Source of the DNA: Variovorax paradoxus
Lineage (GTDB): Bacteria > Pseudomonadota > Gammaproteobacteria > Burkholderiales > Burkholderiaceae_C
DNA length: 64,000 nt
Assembly (NCBI RefSeq): GCF_009498455.1
Contig: NZ_CP045644.1
Location: 4,467,001 to 4,531,000, forward strand
Direction of reading: 5' to 3'
Positions 44,665 to 52,445 of this stretch are shown one piece after another. A program made the translations under genes and the position numbers. How positions within the stretch are numbered: the stretch's first letter is position 1; the number at the start of each line of letters is the position of its first letter. The notes below the pieces were generated by a model. The model did not search any database, had not been told where the DNA came from, and saw only the letters and a program-made list of their open reading frames with translations.

Positions 44665-45104
44665 TCGTCGCCCGCCGCCCCGCCTGCAGGCGGGGCGCGT
44701 CACCTCTGAGTTGCACCAACGGCCCGCGCTTGTCGCGGGCCGTTTCACTGCTGCGAGCCCGTACCGAATCGCGGAAGTACGGATTGGCGTCAGTCCGTAC
44801 TTCCTGATTTCCTGATCTGTGGATCGTCGCCATTCCGACTTTGCGGTTCTACGGATGCACAGGCAGCAGTGGATGTGCGGAAGCGGTTCTCCGGATCCGT
44901 GGGTTTGTGCAGAGACGCGTCGCGGGTTTTACGAATCGACGTGCATACGGTTCGGCGGCGAAGACATTCGTGCGTCTCCCGGCGGTGCCGGGCCGCGCTG
45001 TCGTGCTACGCATCGAGCCGCCGACGGCGTCTCGCCCCTTCGGGTCTCCATCCCTGACGCCTGCGGCCTTCACTGCGCTCCCGGCCTGCGCGCTTCGCTT
45101 GCCG
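44665..45104. other. Non-coding region with repeat structure
   Basis: There is no gene in this region. It holds the 10-bp palindrome at 44774-44803, and then several short dispersed motifs around CTACGGATG, CTCCGGATC and TTACGAATCG that repeat loosely. It could contain a replication or transfer site; nothing decisive is visible. Confidence 0.4.
44774..44803. repeat. Perfect 10-bp inverted repeat
   Basis: Arms GAAGTACGGA and TCCGTACTTC enclose ten bases in the non-coding DNA between DUF736 and DUF2958. It is followed by TTCCTGATTTCCTGATC, a short tandem repeat. It could be a protein binding site or a hairpin at a transfer or replication origin. Confidence 0.55.
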
Positions 45105-45288
45105 TGAGGCAGGGGAGGGCTGGCTTGCTGTTCCCTTCATCGTTGCACGGCGTTCTCCCCGTCAAGGTCTGCGCGCACGTCGTGCGCTTGCGGCCGGCGG
45201 CCGTCTCTCGAACCCTGACGGCTGCGCTGCGCCGTGCGGCTTCCGGTCTCGGGCAATTCCGCCCGGAATCCTTCCAAGGAGAAAGACC
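45105..45288 (+). repeat. Repeated leader, copy B (before first DUF2958 gene)
   Basis: Collinear with copy A at 39916-40108, with blocks GAGGGCTGGCTTGCTGT, CCGTCAAGGTCTGCGCGC, TCGAACCCTGACGGCTGCGC and TTCCGGTCTCGGGCAATTCC. It ends in a good AAGGAGA ribosome site before the DUF2958 ATG. Confidence 0.6.
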
Positions 45289-45636
45289 ATGACGACGCTC
45301 ATCACCGATGAACAACGCGCGCTGCTGCTGGCCAACAGCCGGGAATCGATCGAGAACGCTCACTTCGACCCGCGGCCGGTGGTCAAGCTATTCACGCCCA
45401 ACGCGGGTGCGACGTGGTTGCTGACCGAAATTGATCCGGACGACCAAGACCGTGCCTTTGGACTGTGCGACCTGGGCCAAGGCTTTCCCGAGCTGGGCTA
45501 TGTGAGCTTGGCGGAGCTGGAGGGCTTGCGCGGGAAATGGGGCCTGCCGATCGAGCGCGATCTGCACTTCGTTGCCGACAAGCGGCTGAGCGGCTATGCG
45601 CGTGAAGCGCGGCTGGCGGGGCGCATCGTGGCGTAG
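45289..45636 (+). CDS. DUF2958 protein, copy 1
   Basis: A 115-residue DUF2958 protein with VVKLFTPNAGATWLLTEIDP, RAFGLCDLGQGFPELGYVSL and IERDLHFVADKRLSGYAREA. DUF2958 is frequent on ICEs, often beside DUF736 or antirestriction genes; its function is unknown. It belongs to the FTPNAGATWLL subtype, which differs from the two copies downstream. A fourth, truncated copy of the same subtype lies at 46487. Confidence 0.88.
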   Translation: MTTLITDEQRALLLANSRESIENAHFDPRPVVKLFTPNAGATWLLTEIDPDDQDRAFGLCDLGQGFPELGYVSLAELEGLRGKWGLPIERDLHFVADKRLSGYAREARLAGRIVA

Positions 45637-45647
45637 CGCCGCAGGCA

Positions 45648-45956
45648 TCAGCCTTTTACCTGAGGCTGGTGCCATTCCTTAGGCAACCTGGCTTCTGTCT
45701 CGAGCATCAGCTCGCCGGCGCTGCGCCCCAGCGCCCGGGCGATCTTGAGCACCAGGACCAGCGTGGGCATGTGCTCGCCGCGCTCGATCTTGCCCATGTG
45801 AGAGCGCTCGATGCCGGCGAGGTGCGCCAGCATTTCCTGGGCGATGCCGTCCTCGGTTCTCAGTGCGCGCACCACAGCGCCGAACGCCAGCGCCGGCGCG
45901 ACCTCGAAGGTCGTCGCGCCGGTAGGGCGTCCTCGCTGAATGGCTCGCTTCTGCAT
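45648..45956 (-). CDS. XRE-family regulator 1
   Basis: A 102-residue helix-turn-helix protein. The HTH is FGAVVRALRTEDGIAQEMLA then HLAGIERSHMGKIERGEHMP, and a terminal helix follows. It is encoded head-to-head with the second DUF2958 gene (142 bases between starts), so it probably represses that gene and itself. The region between is AT-rich around 45980-46020. Confidence 0.82.
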   Translation of the reverse strand: MQKRAIQRGRPTGATTFEVAPALAFGAVVRALRTEDGIAQEMLAHLAGIERSHMGKIERGEHMPTLVLVLKIARALGRSAGELMLETEARLPKEWHQPQVKG

Positions 45957-46098
45957 GGACAGAAGCGTCTCGTTTCAGCACAATTTAAACCACGTTATCT
46001 TTAACTCATATCGTTGTTTTCGAGATCTGCCCGCGCGCAGAAATCCTTCTGCACCTGTCCTTGTGGCGCTAGCACCCCGTCATCTTTTTGAGGGCCAA

Positions 46099-46440
46099 AT
46101 GACTCTTCTCACCGAGCAGCAGCGCGCCGAGATGCTGGCCAACGGTACGGCGCGCGCCCGTGGCCAAGCCATCGATCCCTATCCCGTCGTCAAGCTGTAC
46201 ACGCTGGATGGCCCAGCCTGCTGGTTGCTCGCCGAACTCGATGCCGACGGTGATCGCGCCTATGGGCTGACCGATGCCGGTACCGGCTTTCCTGAACTCG
46301 GGCAGGTGAGCCTGTCCGCGCTAGAGCGTGTGCGCGGTCCCCAGGGCCTGCGCATCGTCGCCGATCCGCATTTCAGGGCGCGGCAGCCGCTGTCCGGCTA
46401 CGCGGCCGATGCGCAGCGCGACGGATCGATCAACGACTGA
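46099..46440 (+). CDS. DUF2958 protein, copy 2
   Basis: A 113-residue DUF2958 protein: VVKLYTLDGPACWLLAELDA, GLTDAGTGFPELGQVSLSAL and VADPHFRARQPLSGYAADAQ. It is about 90% identical by eye to copy 3 at 47281, including the same RDGSIND end, so the two derive from a recent duplication. It is divergent from XRE regulator 1. Confidence 0.88.
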   Translation: MTLLTEQQRAEMLANGTARARGQAIDPYPVVKLYTLDGPACWLLAELDADGDRAYGLTDAGTGFPELGQVSLSALERVRGPQGLRIVADPHFRARQPLSGYAADAQRDGSIND

Positions 46441-46486
46441 AACTCATGGCGGGTGGGAGTACCGGATTGTTGCCGCCCGCGCGACG

Positions 46487-46750
46487 GCGCTGGTGGTCAA
46501 GCTGTTCACGCCCAACGCGGGCGCGACCTGGTTGCTGTGTGAGATCGATCGCGAGGATGATGACCGCGCGTTCGGCCTCTGCGACCTCGGGCAAGGCTTT
46601 CCCGAGTTGGGCTACGTGAGCCTGACGGAACTGGAGGGCTTCGGCGAGAAGCGGGGCCTGCCGATTGAGCGCGATCTCCATTTCATCGCCGACAAGCCGC
46701 TGAGCGGCTACGCGCGCGAAGCGCGGCTGGCCGGGCGGATCGTGGCGTAG
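46487..46750 (+). pseudogene. N-terminally truncated DUF2958 copy
   Basis: The frame lacks the first third of the family but continues normally from VVKLFTPNAGATWLLCEID through RAFGLCDLGQGFPELGYVSL to YAREARLAGRIVA. It is of the copy 1 subtype and has no ribosome site or normal N-terminus. It joins directly to the 3' end of copy 2, as expected for recombination between duplicated DUF2958-XRE units. Confidence 0.75.
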
Positions 46751-46780
46751 CGCCAAAGGCGCGGCCAATCGGCCGCGCTT

Positions 46781-47071
46781 TCATTCTGCTTGCGGGCCTT
46801 GGATTTCTGCCAGCTCGCGCCGTACACGCTCGAAGAGCTTGTCTCTGGCCTTGTCGTTGCCGGCATAGGCGAGCGTCAGCAGCGTGAGTGGATGCACGTC
46901 CATGACCTCGCACAGGTCGCTCACCTTGCTGAGGGTCGGACTCTTCAGGCCGCGTTCGAGCGAACTCAGGTACGTGCGACTCGACACATCGGAAAACGCT
47001 TCCTGACTCAGGCCACGGGCTTTCCGGACAGCCTTGAGAGCCGTAGGGAAAGAGTGGGTGGCGGAGGTCAT
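46781..47071 (-). CDS. XRE-family regulator 2
   Basis: A 96-residue helix-turn-helix protein: ALKAVRKARGLSQEAFSDVS, then SRTYLSSLERGLKSPTLSKV and a helical tail. It is encoded head-to-head with DUF2958 copy 3. Its promoter (47113-47141) contains CTATAG half-sites and a TGAACACTATAG block identical to the CBASS promoter at 31652-31663. It is the best candidate for the protein that binds both. Confidence 0.85.
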   Translation of the reverse strand: MTSATHSFPTALKAVRKARGLSQEAFSDVSSRTYLSSLERGLKSPTLSKVSDLCEVMDVHPLTLLTLAYAGNDKARDKLFERVRRELAEIQGPQAE

Positions 47072-47112
47072 TCGGTCGTTCGTCGGGGAACGGTGATGAC
47101 ACCCTATCGACC

Positions 47113-47141
47113 TCTATAGGGCTACAATCTATAGTGTTCAA
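47113..47141 (-). promoter_or_regulatory. Promoter/operator of XRE regulator 2
   Basis: On the minus strand TTGAAC (47136-47141) and TATAGA (47113-47118) are separated by exactly 17 bases. CTATAG half-sites lie at 47129-47134, just behind the -35, and at 47114-47119 over the -10. The geometry matches the CBASS promoter, with the same -35-proximal 12-base block TGAACACTATAG. Confidence 0.7.
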
Positions 47142-47280
47142 AGTGCATTCTCTTCAAGGCGTTGTCGAGTGCGATTCGACAGCGAGGCATCGCGCAAAGC
47201 TTCGTGTCGCATGAAGTCACCAATTTGACTTACAGATCTTCGTTTGTCGCACTAGCATTCCAAGGTCTCCTCTCGAAGCC

Positions 47281-47622
47281 ATGGCATTCCTCACCGAACA
47301 GCAGCGTGACCAGATGCTGGCCAACGGCGTAGCGCGCGCCGATGGCCGCGTTGTCGATCCTTATCCCGTCGTCAAGCTGTACACCTTGGACGCCCCAGCC
47401 TGCTGGTTGCTCACCGAACTCGATGCCGATGGTGATCGCGCCTATGGGCTGACCGATGCCGGTACAGGCTTCCCCGAGCTTGGGCACGTGAGCCTGTCGG
47501 CGCTCGAGTGTGTGCGCGGTCCCCAGGAATTGCGCATCGTCGCCGATCCGCATTTCAGGGCACGCCAGCCGTTGTCCGGCTATGTGGCCGAAGCGCAGCG
47601 CGACGGGTCGATCAACGACTGA
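47281..47622 (+). CDS. DUF2958 protein, copy 3
   Basis: A 113-residue DUF2958 protein nearly identical to copy 2 (VVKLYTLDAPACWLLTELDA, VADPHFRARQPLSGYVAEAQ). It is divergent from XRE regulator 2, repeating the XRE-DUF2958 head-to-head arrangement of the preceding unit. Function unknown. Confidence 0.88.
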   Translation: MAFLTEQQRDQMLANGVARADGRVVDPYPVVKLYTLDAPACWLLTELDADGDRAYGLTDAGTGFPELGHVSLSALECVRGPQELRIVADPHFRARQPLSGYVAEAQRDGSIND

Positions 47623-47749
47623 ACTTCCTTGGCGGGTGGGGGCGCACGGAATCGTCGCTGCTCGCGCGACAGCGCATCGCCGCAAAAGCCAGCCATGCCG
47701 GCCGTGCCTGTGGCAGCCTTCGCACAAGCAAGAAGAAGTGAGTTCTGCC

Positions 47750-48542
47750 ATGACCGACCGCAAGGCCGAAGGTCTGCCGAGCGCGCTCTGGCGCGCGTCG
47801 GCGTCCTACCTCTACACGCTCGATCTCGATAGCCCCGCGCTCGCGTGGGAGTACCTGCGCCGCCATCCGCAGTACCAGGCGGACTGGGCACGGCGCGCCG
47901 CATCGCTTGAACGGTGGGGGTTGCGACAGCGCCGAAGACCCCCGTCTCGATGCGCGCGAAGCGCAGCCGTTCTGGATCACGGCGGCTGACGAGCTGCTGC
48001 ACGTGCGTGCTTCACGCGCGCACGGCGCTTCGACCCGGCCGACCTTCGACCTCTGGCGCGTGCCTGGTCGCAAGCGCCTGGCGCTCGGCGGCTCGGGCTT
48101 CACGTTGCTGACCGAGGTGTCCGCGCAGCGGCTGCGCATGTCGCTGGCCGACGACCTCTCCGATGGCGCGGCCTACACCTGCGCCGTCCCACTCGGCCCT
48201 GGCCTGCGCGGCCAGTTGGATGCGTTCAACGCGCAGGCACAGGCTCTTCAGGGCCATGCGCCAGCCGAGGATTCCACGCGGGCTGTCACCCGCGCCGCGC
48301 TGCTGCATCTTCGCGCCTTGCAGGCGCTCGATGGCGCGCAGGCCGGTGCGTCGCACCGCGACATTGCACAAGGCCTCTTCGGCCTCGACGCTGTGGTGCG
48401 CTGGCACGCCGATGGCGAACTGCGCGCCGCAGTCCGGCACCTGTTGCGGCGCGCCGAGACGTATATGGGCGGTGGCTATCTGAGCCTCGCGGGCATACGG
48501 CGCACCGCGGCGGAGCATCCCGGAGACGAACCGGTGCGCTGA
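47750..48542 (+). CDS. DUF2285 regulator-like protein, with a one-base frameshift
   Basis: The 5' part (from ATG 47750: MTDRKAEGLPSALWRASASY, LDLDSPALAWEYLRRHPQYQ) is the small N-terminal domain usual for DUF2285 proteins. From about 47921 the coding continues in another frame: CDSAEDPRLDAREAQPFWIT, FDLWRVPGRKRLALGGSGF and HRDIAQGLFGLDAVVRWHAD, the DUF2285 domain proper. Removing one G from the G5 run at 47916-47920 joins them as ERWGCDSAEDPRLDA. The intact protein would be about 263 residues. DUF2285 proteins are probable DNA-binding regulators of Tn4371-type elements. Confidence 0.78.
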
Positions 48543-48634
48543 ATATCTCCCTGCGCAAAAAGGCCCTTTCTCCCGAGACTGCCTCCCCTGGGCTGCGAAT
48601 GGTTCGCGGCCCCGCGACAACGATGGAGGCCCTC

Positions 48635-48931
48635 ATGGCAAGTGCCAGTTCCCCGTTTTCCGCCCGCGCTGCGACGGCTGCGCCGCGGCCCCTTGCGGTG
48701 CCCGCCGCGCCGGCCAACCCCGAGTTCCTGACCACCGATGAGGCCGGCGCCTTCCTGCGCCTGTCGCCCCGCACGCTGGAGAAGCACCGCGTGCTGGGCG
48801 GGGGGCCGCGCTTTCGGAAGTTCGGCGCGCGCGTGGTCTACGCCGTCGAGGATCTGCGGGCCTGGGCGAACAGTCGGGCGTATGAGATGACCTCCGATCC
48901 AGGCTACGTGCAGCGCGATTTCGTCCGCTGA
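48635..48931 (+). CDS. AlpA/MerR-like helix-turn-helix protein
   Basis: A 98-residue excisionase-type DNA-binding protein: FLTTDEAGAFLRLSPRTLEK, HRVLGGGPRFRKFGARVVYA and VEDLRAWANSRAYE. The first 30 residues are an Ala/Pro-rich tail. The ATG at 48635 has a GGAGG site at 48625; two upstream ATGs are less likely. It comes just before repA, as in other Tn4371-like elements, and probably regulates excision or the repA operon. Confidence 0.85.
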   Translation: MASASSPFSARAATAAPRPLAVPAAPANPEFLTTDEAGAFLRLSPRTLEKHRVLGGGPRFRKFGARVVYAVEDLRAWANSRAYEMTSDPGYVQRDFVR

Positions 48932-48958
48932 TTGATGCAGGGCAGGGAGGCTCCATCC

Positions 48959-49960
48959 ATGTCGAAGCGCCCAAATGAACGCGAACAGCTGTCGCTGTTC
49001 CGCGCGCTGCCGGGCGACATGGCGCTGCGCGATGCGCAGGACCTGATGGCCTACCCGTTCTTCTCGCTGGCCAAGTCGCCGCGCGCGGTGCCGATCCGCT
49101 TCGAGGCCGGCGGTGTCTCGCTCACGGTCGAAGGGGTGCCGGAGCACGGCATCGCGACGATCTGGGACGCCGACGTGTTGATCTGGGCCGCGAGCCAGAT
49201 CGTCCAGGCCAAGAAGGAAGGCATCACGCCTTCGCGCCTGATGGTGGCCACGCCCTACGAGATTCTGCGCTTCGCGCAGCGCGGCACCGGCCGCAGCGAC
49301 TACTTGGCGCTGCGCGCCGCACTGGACCGCTTGCAGTCCACCACCGTCGCCACGACGCTGCGCCAACGGGAGCGTCCGAACGGCGCGATGCGCGTGCACC
49401 GCTTCTCCTGGATCAACGAATGGAAGGAGTACATCCGGTCCGACGGACGCGCCGACGGCATCGAGCTGATCCTGGCCGACTGGTTCTTCTCGGGTGTGAT
49501 GGACGAGGCCCTGGTGCTCACGCTCGATCCCACGTACTTCCGGCTTTCCGGCGGCATCGAGCGCTGGCTGTACCGGCTGGTGCGCAAGCACGGCGGGCGA
49601 CAGCCTGCGGGCTGGCGCTTCGAGATGCGCCACTTGCATCTGAAGTCCGGAAGCCTGCAGCGCCGCTCCGACTTCGCGTTGCAGGTGCGCCAACTGGTGC
49701 GGCGCCAGGCGCTGCCGGGCTACCGGCTGTTAATCGAGCGCAGCGGTGGCATGGAGTGGTTGGCTTTCCGACCGATGCCGGCCGAACCGTTCCAAAGCGA
49801 CTTATCCACAGTTTCTGTTGAAGAACCTGTGGATGACGTGGGGACGGACTCGGTGGATCGCCCGCACGACCCTCGGTGGATCACCCGCAGAAACATCGGT
49901 GGATCGCCCGCACCGATCGGGCCGGAGGCCGCGCCCGGCAACCGTTTCGGGCCTCCCTAA
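48959..49960 (+). CDS. repA: Replication initiator protein A
   Basis: A 333-residue RepA (RPA family) initiator: EREQLSLFRALPGDMALRDA, QDLMAYPFFSLAKSPRAVP, ASQIVQAKKEGITPSRLMVA and YEILRFAQRGTGRSDYLALR. ERWLYRLVRKHGGRQPAGW marks the winged-helix DNA-binding core. Tn4371-type ICEs carry such a gene for autonomous replication after excision. Its 3' end contains a perfect DnaA box and three iterons. The ATG at 48959 follows GGGAGG. Confidence 0.92.
   Translation: MSKRPNEREQLSLFRALPGDMALRDAQDLMAYPFFSLAKSPRAVPIRFEAGGVSLTVEGVPEHGIATIWDADVLIWAASQIVQAKKEGITPSRLMVATPYEILRFAQRGTGRSDYLALRAALDRLQSTTVATTLRQRERPNGAMRVHRFSWINEWKEYIRSDGRADGIELILADWFFSGVMDEALVLTLDPTYFRLSGGIERWLYRLVRKHGGRQPAGWRFEMRHLHLKSGSLQRRSDFALQVRQLVRRQALPGYRLLIERSGGMEWLAFRPMPAEPFQSDLSTVSVEEPVDDVGTDSVDRPHDPRWITRRNIGGSPAPIGPEAAPGNRFGPP
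49802..49912. other. Putative replication origin: DnaA box plus three iterons
   Basis: A perfect DnaA box TTATCCACA (49802-49810) and a near-match in inverse orientation (TGTGGATGA at 49828) precede three 17-bp direct repeats TCGGTGGATC(G/A)CCCGCA at 49850, 49873 and 49896. The repeat period is exactly 23 bp. They lie inside the 3' end of repA. This is the classical layout of an iteron-controlled origin. Confidence 0.75.
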
Positions 49961-49980
49961 ACATCTAAAGGGATACATAA

Positions 49981-50739
49981 ATGGAAGTCACGCGCGCGCG
50001 AGCCGAAGCTGCTCCAACAACGGGCAGTGCTTTAACCGAAGCAGCCCAAGCAGGTCTGAGTGCCGAAAACCGCTCGCCAGGAAGTGGGCCTCGGCACGGC
50101 AAGGTGATCGCGCTGCTGAACCAGAAGGGTGGTGCAGGCAAGACAACGCTCGCCACGCATCTCGCCGGCGAACTGGCGATGCAAGGCCGGCGCGTCACGC
50201 TGCTCGATGCCGATCCGCAGGGCTCGGCCTTGGACTGGGCGCAGCGGCGGCTCCAGAACGGTCAGCAGCGGCTGTACGGCGTCTTCGGGCTCGCGAGGGA
50301 CTCGCTGCACCAGGAGGCGCCGCAGATCGCCTCGCAGGCCGATTACGTGGTCATCGATGGGCCACCCCGGGTCGCGGCTCTCGCGCGCTCCGCGCTGCTG
50401 GCCGCCGACCTGGTGCTGATTCCTGTGCAGCCCAGCGCTTACGACGTGTGGGCCAGCCACGAGATGGTGCAGCTCGTGATCGAGGCGAGGGTGTTTCGGC
50501 CGCAACTGCGCGCCGCTTTCGTGATCAACCGGCGCGTGGTGGGCACGGTCATCGGCCGCGAGGCGCGTGCGGCGCTGGCCGATCAGCCGTTCGCCGCGCT
50601 ACGCGCCGAAATCTCGCAGCGCATCGTGTTCGCCGACAGTGTCGCTGCCGGTCGACTCGCGTGCGAAGCAGCGCCCACATGTGCCGCGGCGCGCGAGATC
50701 GCTGCGTTGGCGCAGGTCGTGCGGGAGATGCTGCGATGA
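49981..50739 (+). CDS. parA: ParA-family partition ATPase
   Basis: A 252-residue ParA/MinD-like ATPase with a deviant Walker [17 protein letters not shown] (near residue 48), [15 protein letters not shown] and [21 protein letters not shown] 35-residue unstructured N-terminus precedes the ATPase core. It follows repA by 20 bases and overlaps the next gene by 4 bases (ATGA). It is required for segregation of the replicating form of the element. Confidence 0.92.
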   Translation: MEVTRARAEAAPTTGSALTEAAQAGLSAENRSPGSGPRHGKVIALLNQKGGAGKTTLATHLAGELAMQGRRVTLLDADPQGSALDWAQRRLQNGQQRLYGVFGLARDSLHQEAPQIASQADYVVIDGPPRVAALARSALLAADLVLIPVQPSAYDVWASHEMVQLVIEARVFRPQLRAAFVINRRVVGTVIGREARAALADQPFAALRAEISQRIVFADSVAAGRLACEAAPTCAAAREIAALAQVVREMLR

Positions 50740-50999
50740 CGTCGCGAGCGACATCCGCATCGCCGAAGCGCGCGCCGATCGGCCGCAGGCCGGCTGCCGA
50801 TCCGGCGTCGGCGTGGGTGCGGCGCGCCGACGAACTGGTGGGCGCGGATAAGGCGTCGATCTACACCGCGCGCCTGACCATTGACGTGACGCCTACGCTG
50901 CGAGGAAACATCAAGGTCGTCGCGTTCAAGCGCGGCATGACCGCAGCCGAGATGCTGCGCGAGCTGCTGGAGCGAGAGTACGGCGGAGGTGAACCGTGA
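50736..50999 (+). CDS. Small partition-associated protein, probably ribbon-helix-helix
   Basis: An 87-residue protein with a disordered basic N-terminus and a C-terminal [26 protein letters not shown] followed by [17 protein letters not shown]. The [15 protein letters not shown] strand and following helices fit a ribbon-helix-helix partner of ParA (ParG-like). Its start overlaps the parA stop and its stop overlaps the DUF2840 start (TGATG), so the operon is tightly coupled. Confidence 0.75.
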   Translation: MTSRATSASPKRAPIGRRPAADPASAWVRRADELVGADKASIYTARLTIDVTPTLRGNIKVVAFKRGMTAAEMLRELLEREYGGGEP

Positions 51000-51526
51000 T
51001 GCAGCCGCAGCCGCTTTCTACGCGGCCCTCGCCCCCAGCCGTCGCGCCACCGGGAACCACTCGCGGGCCCACCCCCATGCGGGTGTCTCTGGCCTTCGTC
51101 GAGCATCGTGTGAACGTCTGGCTGCGCTTCGGTCGGCCGGCGCGCGAGACCATCCTCGATCACTGGCGGCGCGTCGCGATCTTCGAGCCGGGCGCGGTCT
51201 GCTGTCGTGTCAAGTGGATCGGCAACGACTACGGCACGGCACTGTGGCAGCTGATGGTGCTGCAGGCCCCCACGCCGTTCGACGGCGCACAGCGTGTTGC
51301 CGGTGTGCAACCGGGCGCACGAATTCTGCTGCGCGCTGATGGCGAGGCCCAGGTCAAGGCCGTGCTTGCGGCAGTTGACGCGATCGAGGCCTCGAGCATC
51401 GACCCGTCCGTGGTGGCCGTCACGTACTGGCGCACGGTCGGCAACCGGCTGGCTGCGCGCCAGCCGCTGCCGGTCTACACCGCCGAGCGGCATGCCGCGC
51501 ATCTGGCGCGCGGGGCGCTGCGATGA
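50999..51526 (+). CDS. DUF2840 family protein
   Basis: A 175-residue DUF2840 protein: MRVSLAFVEHRVNVWLRFGR, FEPGAVCCRVKWIGNDYGTA LWQLMVLQA and AAVDAIEASSIDPSVVAVTY WR. It is a constant member of Tn4371-type backbones between parA and traF and is of unknown function. The start is the ATG at 50999 or the overlapping GTG three bases earlier. Confidence 0.88.
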   Translation: MQPQPLSTRPSPPAVAPPGTTRGPTPMRVSLAFVEHRVNVWLRFGRPARETILDHWRRVAIFEPGAVCCRVKWIGNDYGTALWQLMVLQAPTPFDGAQRVAGVQPGARILLRADGEAQVKAVLAAVDAIEASSIDPSVVAVTYWRTVGNRLAARQPLPVYTAERHAAHLARGALR

Positions 51527-52056
51527 CGCCGCGCCTGCTCTTCGCCTGCATGGGCGTCGGCTTGACTGCGCTGTGCGCGCCGGCCGTCATGCCGGTGGTG
51601 ACACGCGACCGCGTGTTCGTGGTCTACAACCCGAGCGATAGCGTGCCGCGGGGTTGGTATCGCATCGGCCGCATGGAGAGCGCAGCCTCGCTGCACGTCG
51701 GCCGCATCGTGCTGGCACGGCTTCCGGCCGACGCGGCCGCCTTCGCGGCACAGCGCGGCTACTTGCCGGCCGGCGTGCCGATCCTCAAGCGCATCGGCGC
51801 CCTCGCGCCGCAATCCGTGTGTGTTCGGAACCAGCTTGTGCAGATCGACGGAACCGTGGTGGTGAGCGTACGGACGCAAGACGGCGCGTTTCGCCCATTG
51901 CAAGCTTGGACGCAGTGCCGTGCCCTCGCAGTGGGCGAGTTGTTCCTGCTGGGCGACACGAACCCGGCGTCCTTCGACAGCCGGTATTTCGGACCCATCT
52001 CCGCTTCGGCTGTGCTCGGCGTCGCGCGGCCCTTGTGGACATGGAGTGCGCCATGA
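51523..52056 (+). CDS. traF: TraF-type S26 signal peptidase
   Basis: A 177-residue S26-family serine protease of conjugation systems. An N-terminal anchor (LLFACMGVGLTALCAPAVM) precedes the catalytic Ser in VYNPSDSVPRGWYRIG and the catalytic Lys in VPILKRIGAL. The GELFLLGDTNPASFDSRYFG box is the family's substrate-binding region. In IncP/Tn4371 systems TraF processes and cyclises the pilin TrbC. The pilin and other trb genes are not in this window. Confidence 0.9.
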   Translation: MTPRLLFACMGVGLTALCAPAVMPVVTRDRVFVVYNPSDSVPRGWYRIGRMESAASLHVGRIVLARLPADAAAFAAQRGYLPAGVPILKRIGALAPQSVCVRNQLVQIDGTVVVSVRTQDGAFRPLQAWTQCRALAVGELFLLGDTNPASFDSRYFGPISASAVLGVARPLWTWSAP

Positions 52057-52445
52057 ACTTCGCGGCTTCCTGCGACCGAGCATGCCGTCGAACTGCAGCC
52101 GGACGCGCGTCCGTGCTGCGCCGGATCGTGCAGAGGGCCCGTCGCCAGCGTGCAGCGCGAGCTGCACCGCCGCTGCCCCACGGGCAGCGTTGCGCACGTC
52201 GTGCGCGGCTGGCGGTAGGTCGGAGCCGGGAGCGGAAGCGGGAGGCGGAGACGGAGGGCCAGATAAAGGGGGCGGCACGCCGCCACTCGCAAAGCCCGTC
52301 TGCACGTGGAGTGGGCGCGGCACGGCACCTGCTGGGGCCGGTGCCGCGCCAGTGCGCAATGCCGCATCGCTGGGGCATGGCGCGCGTGCCGCTTCCGATC
52401 CTTTGCGACCCATTGCGCTGGAGTGCCCGCCATGGCCACTCGTAG
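52053..52445 (+). CDS. Arg-rich hypothetical frame between traF and relaxase
   Basis: A 130-codon frame whose ATG overlaps the traF stop (ATGA) and whose end overlaps the relaxase start. The product is highly basic (RRIVQRARRQRAARAAPPLP and similar), which may simply reflect GC-rich non-coding DNA. The coupling to traF is the only support for translation. This interval is also the most plausible place for the origin of transfer, since oriT is often beside the relaxase gene. Confidence 0.3.
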   Translation: MNFAASCDRACRRTAAGRASVLRRIVQRARRQRAARAAPPLPHGQRCARRARLAVGRSRERKREAETEGQIKGAARRHSQSPSARGVGAARHLLGPVPRQCAMPHRWGMARVPLPILCDPLRWSARHGHS

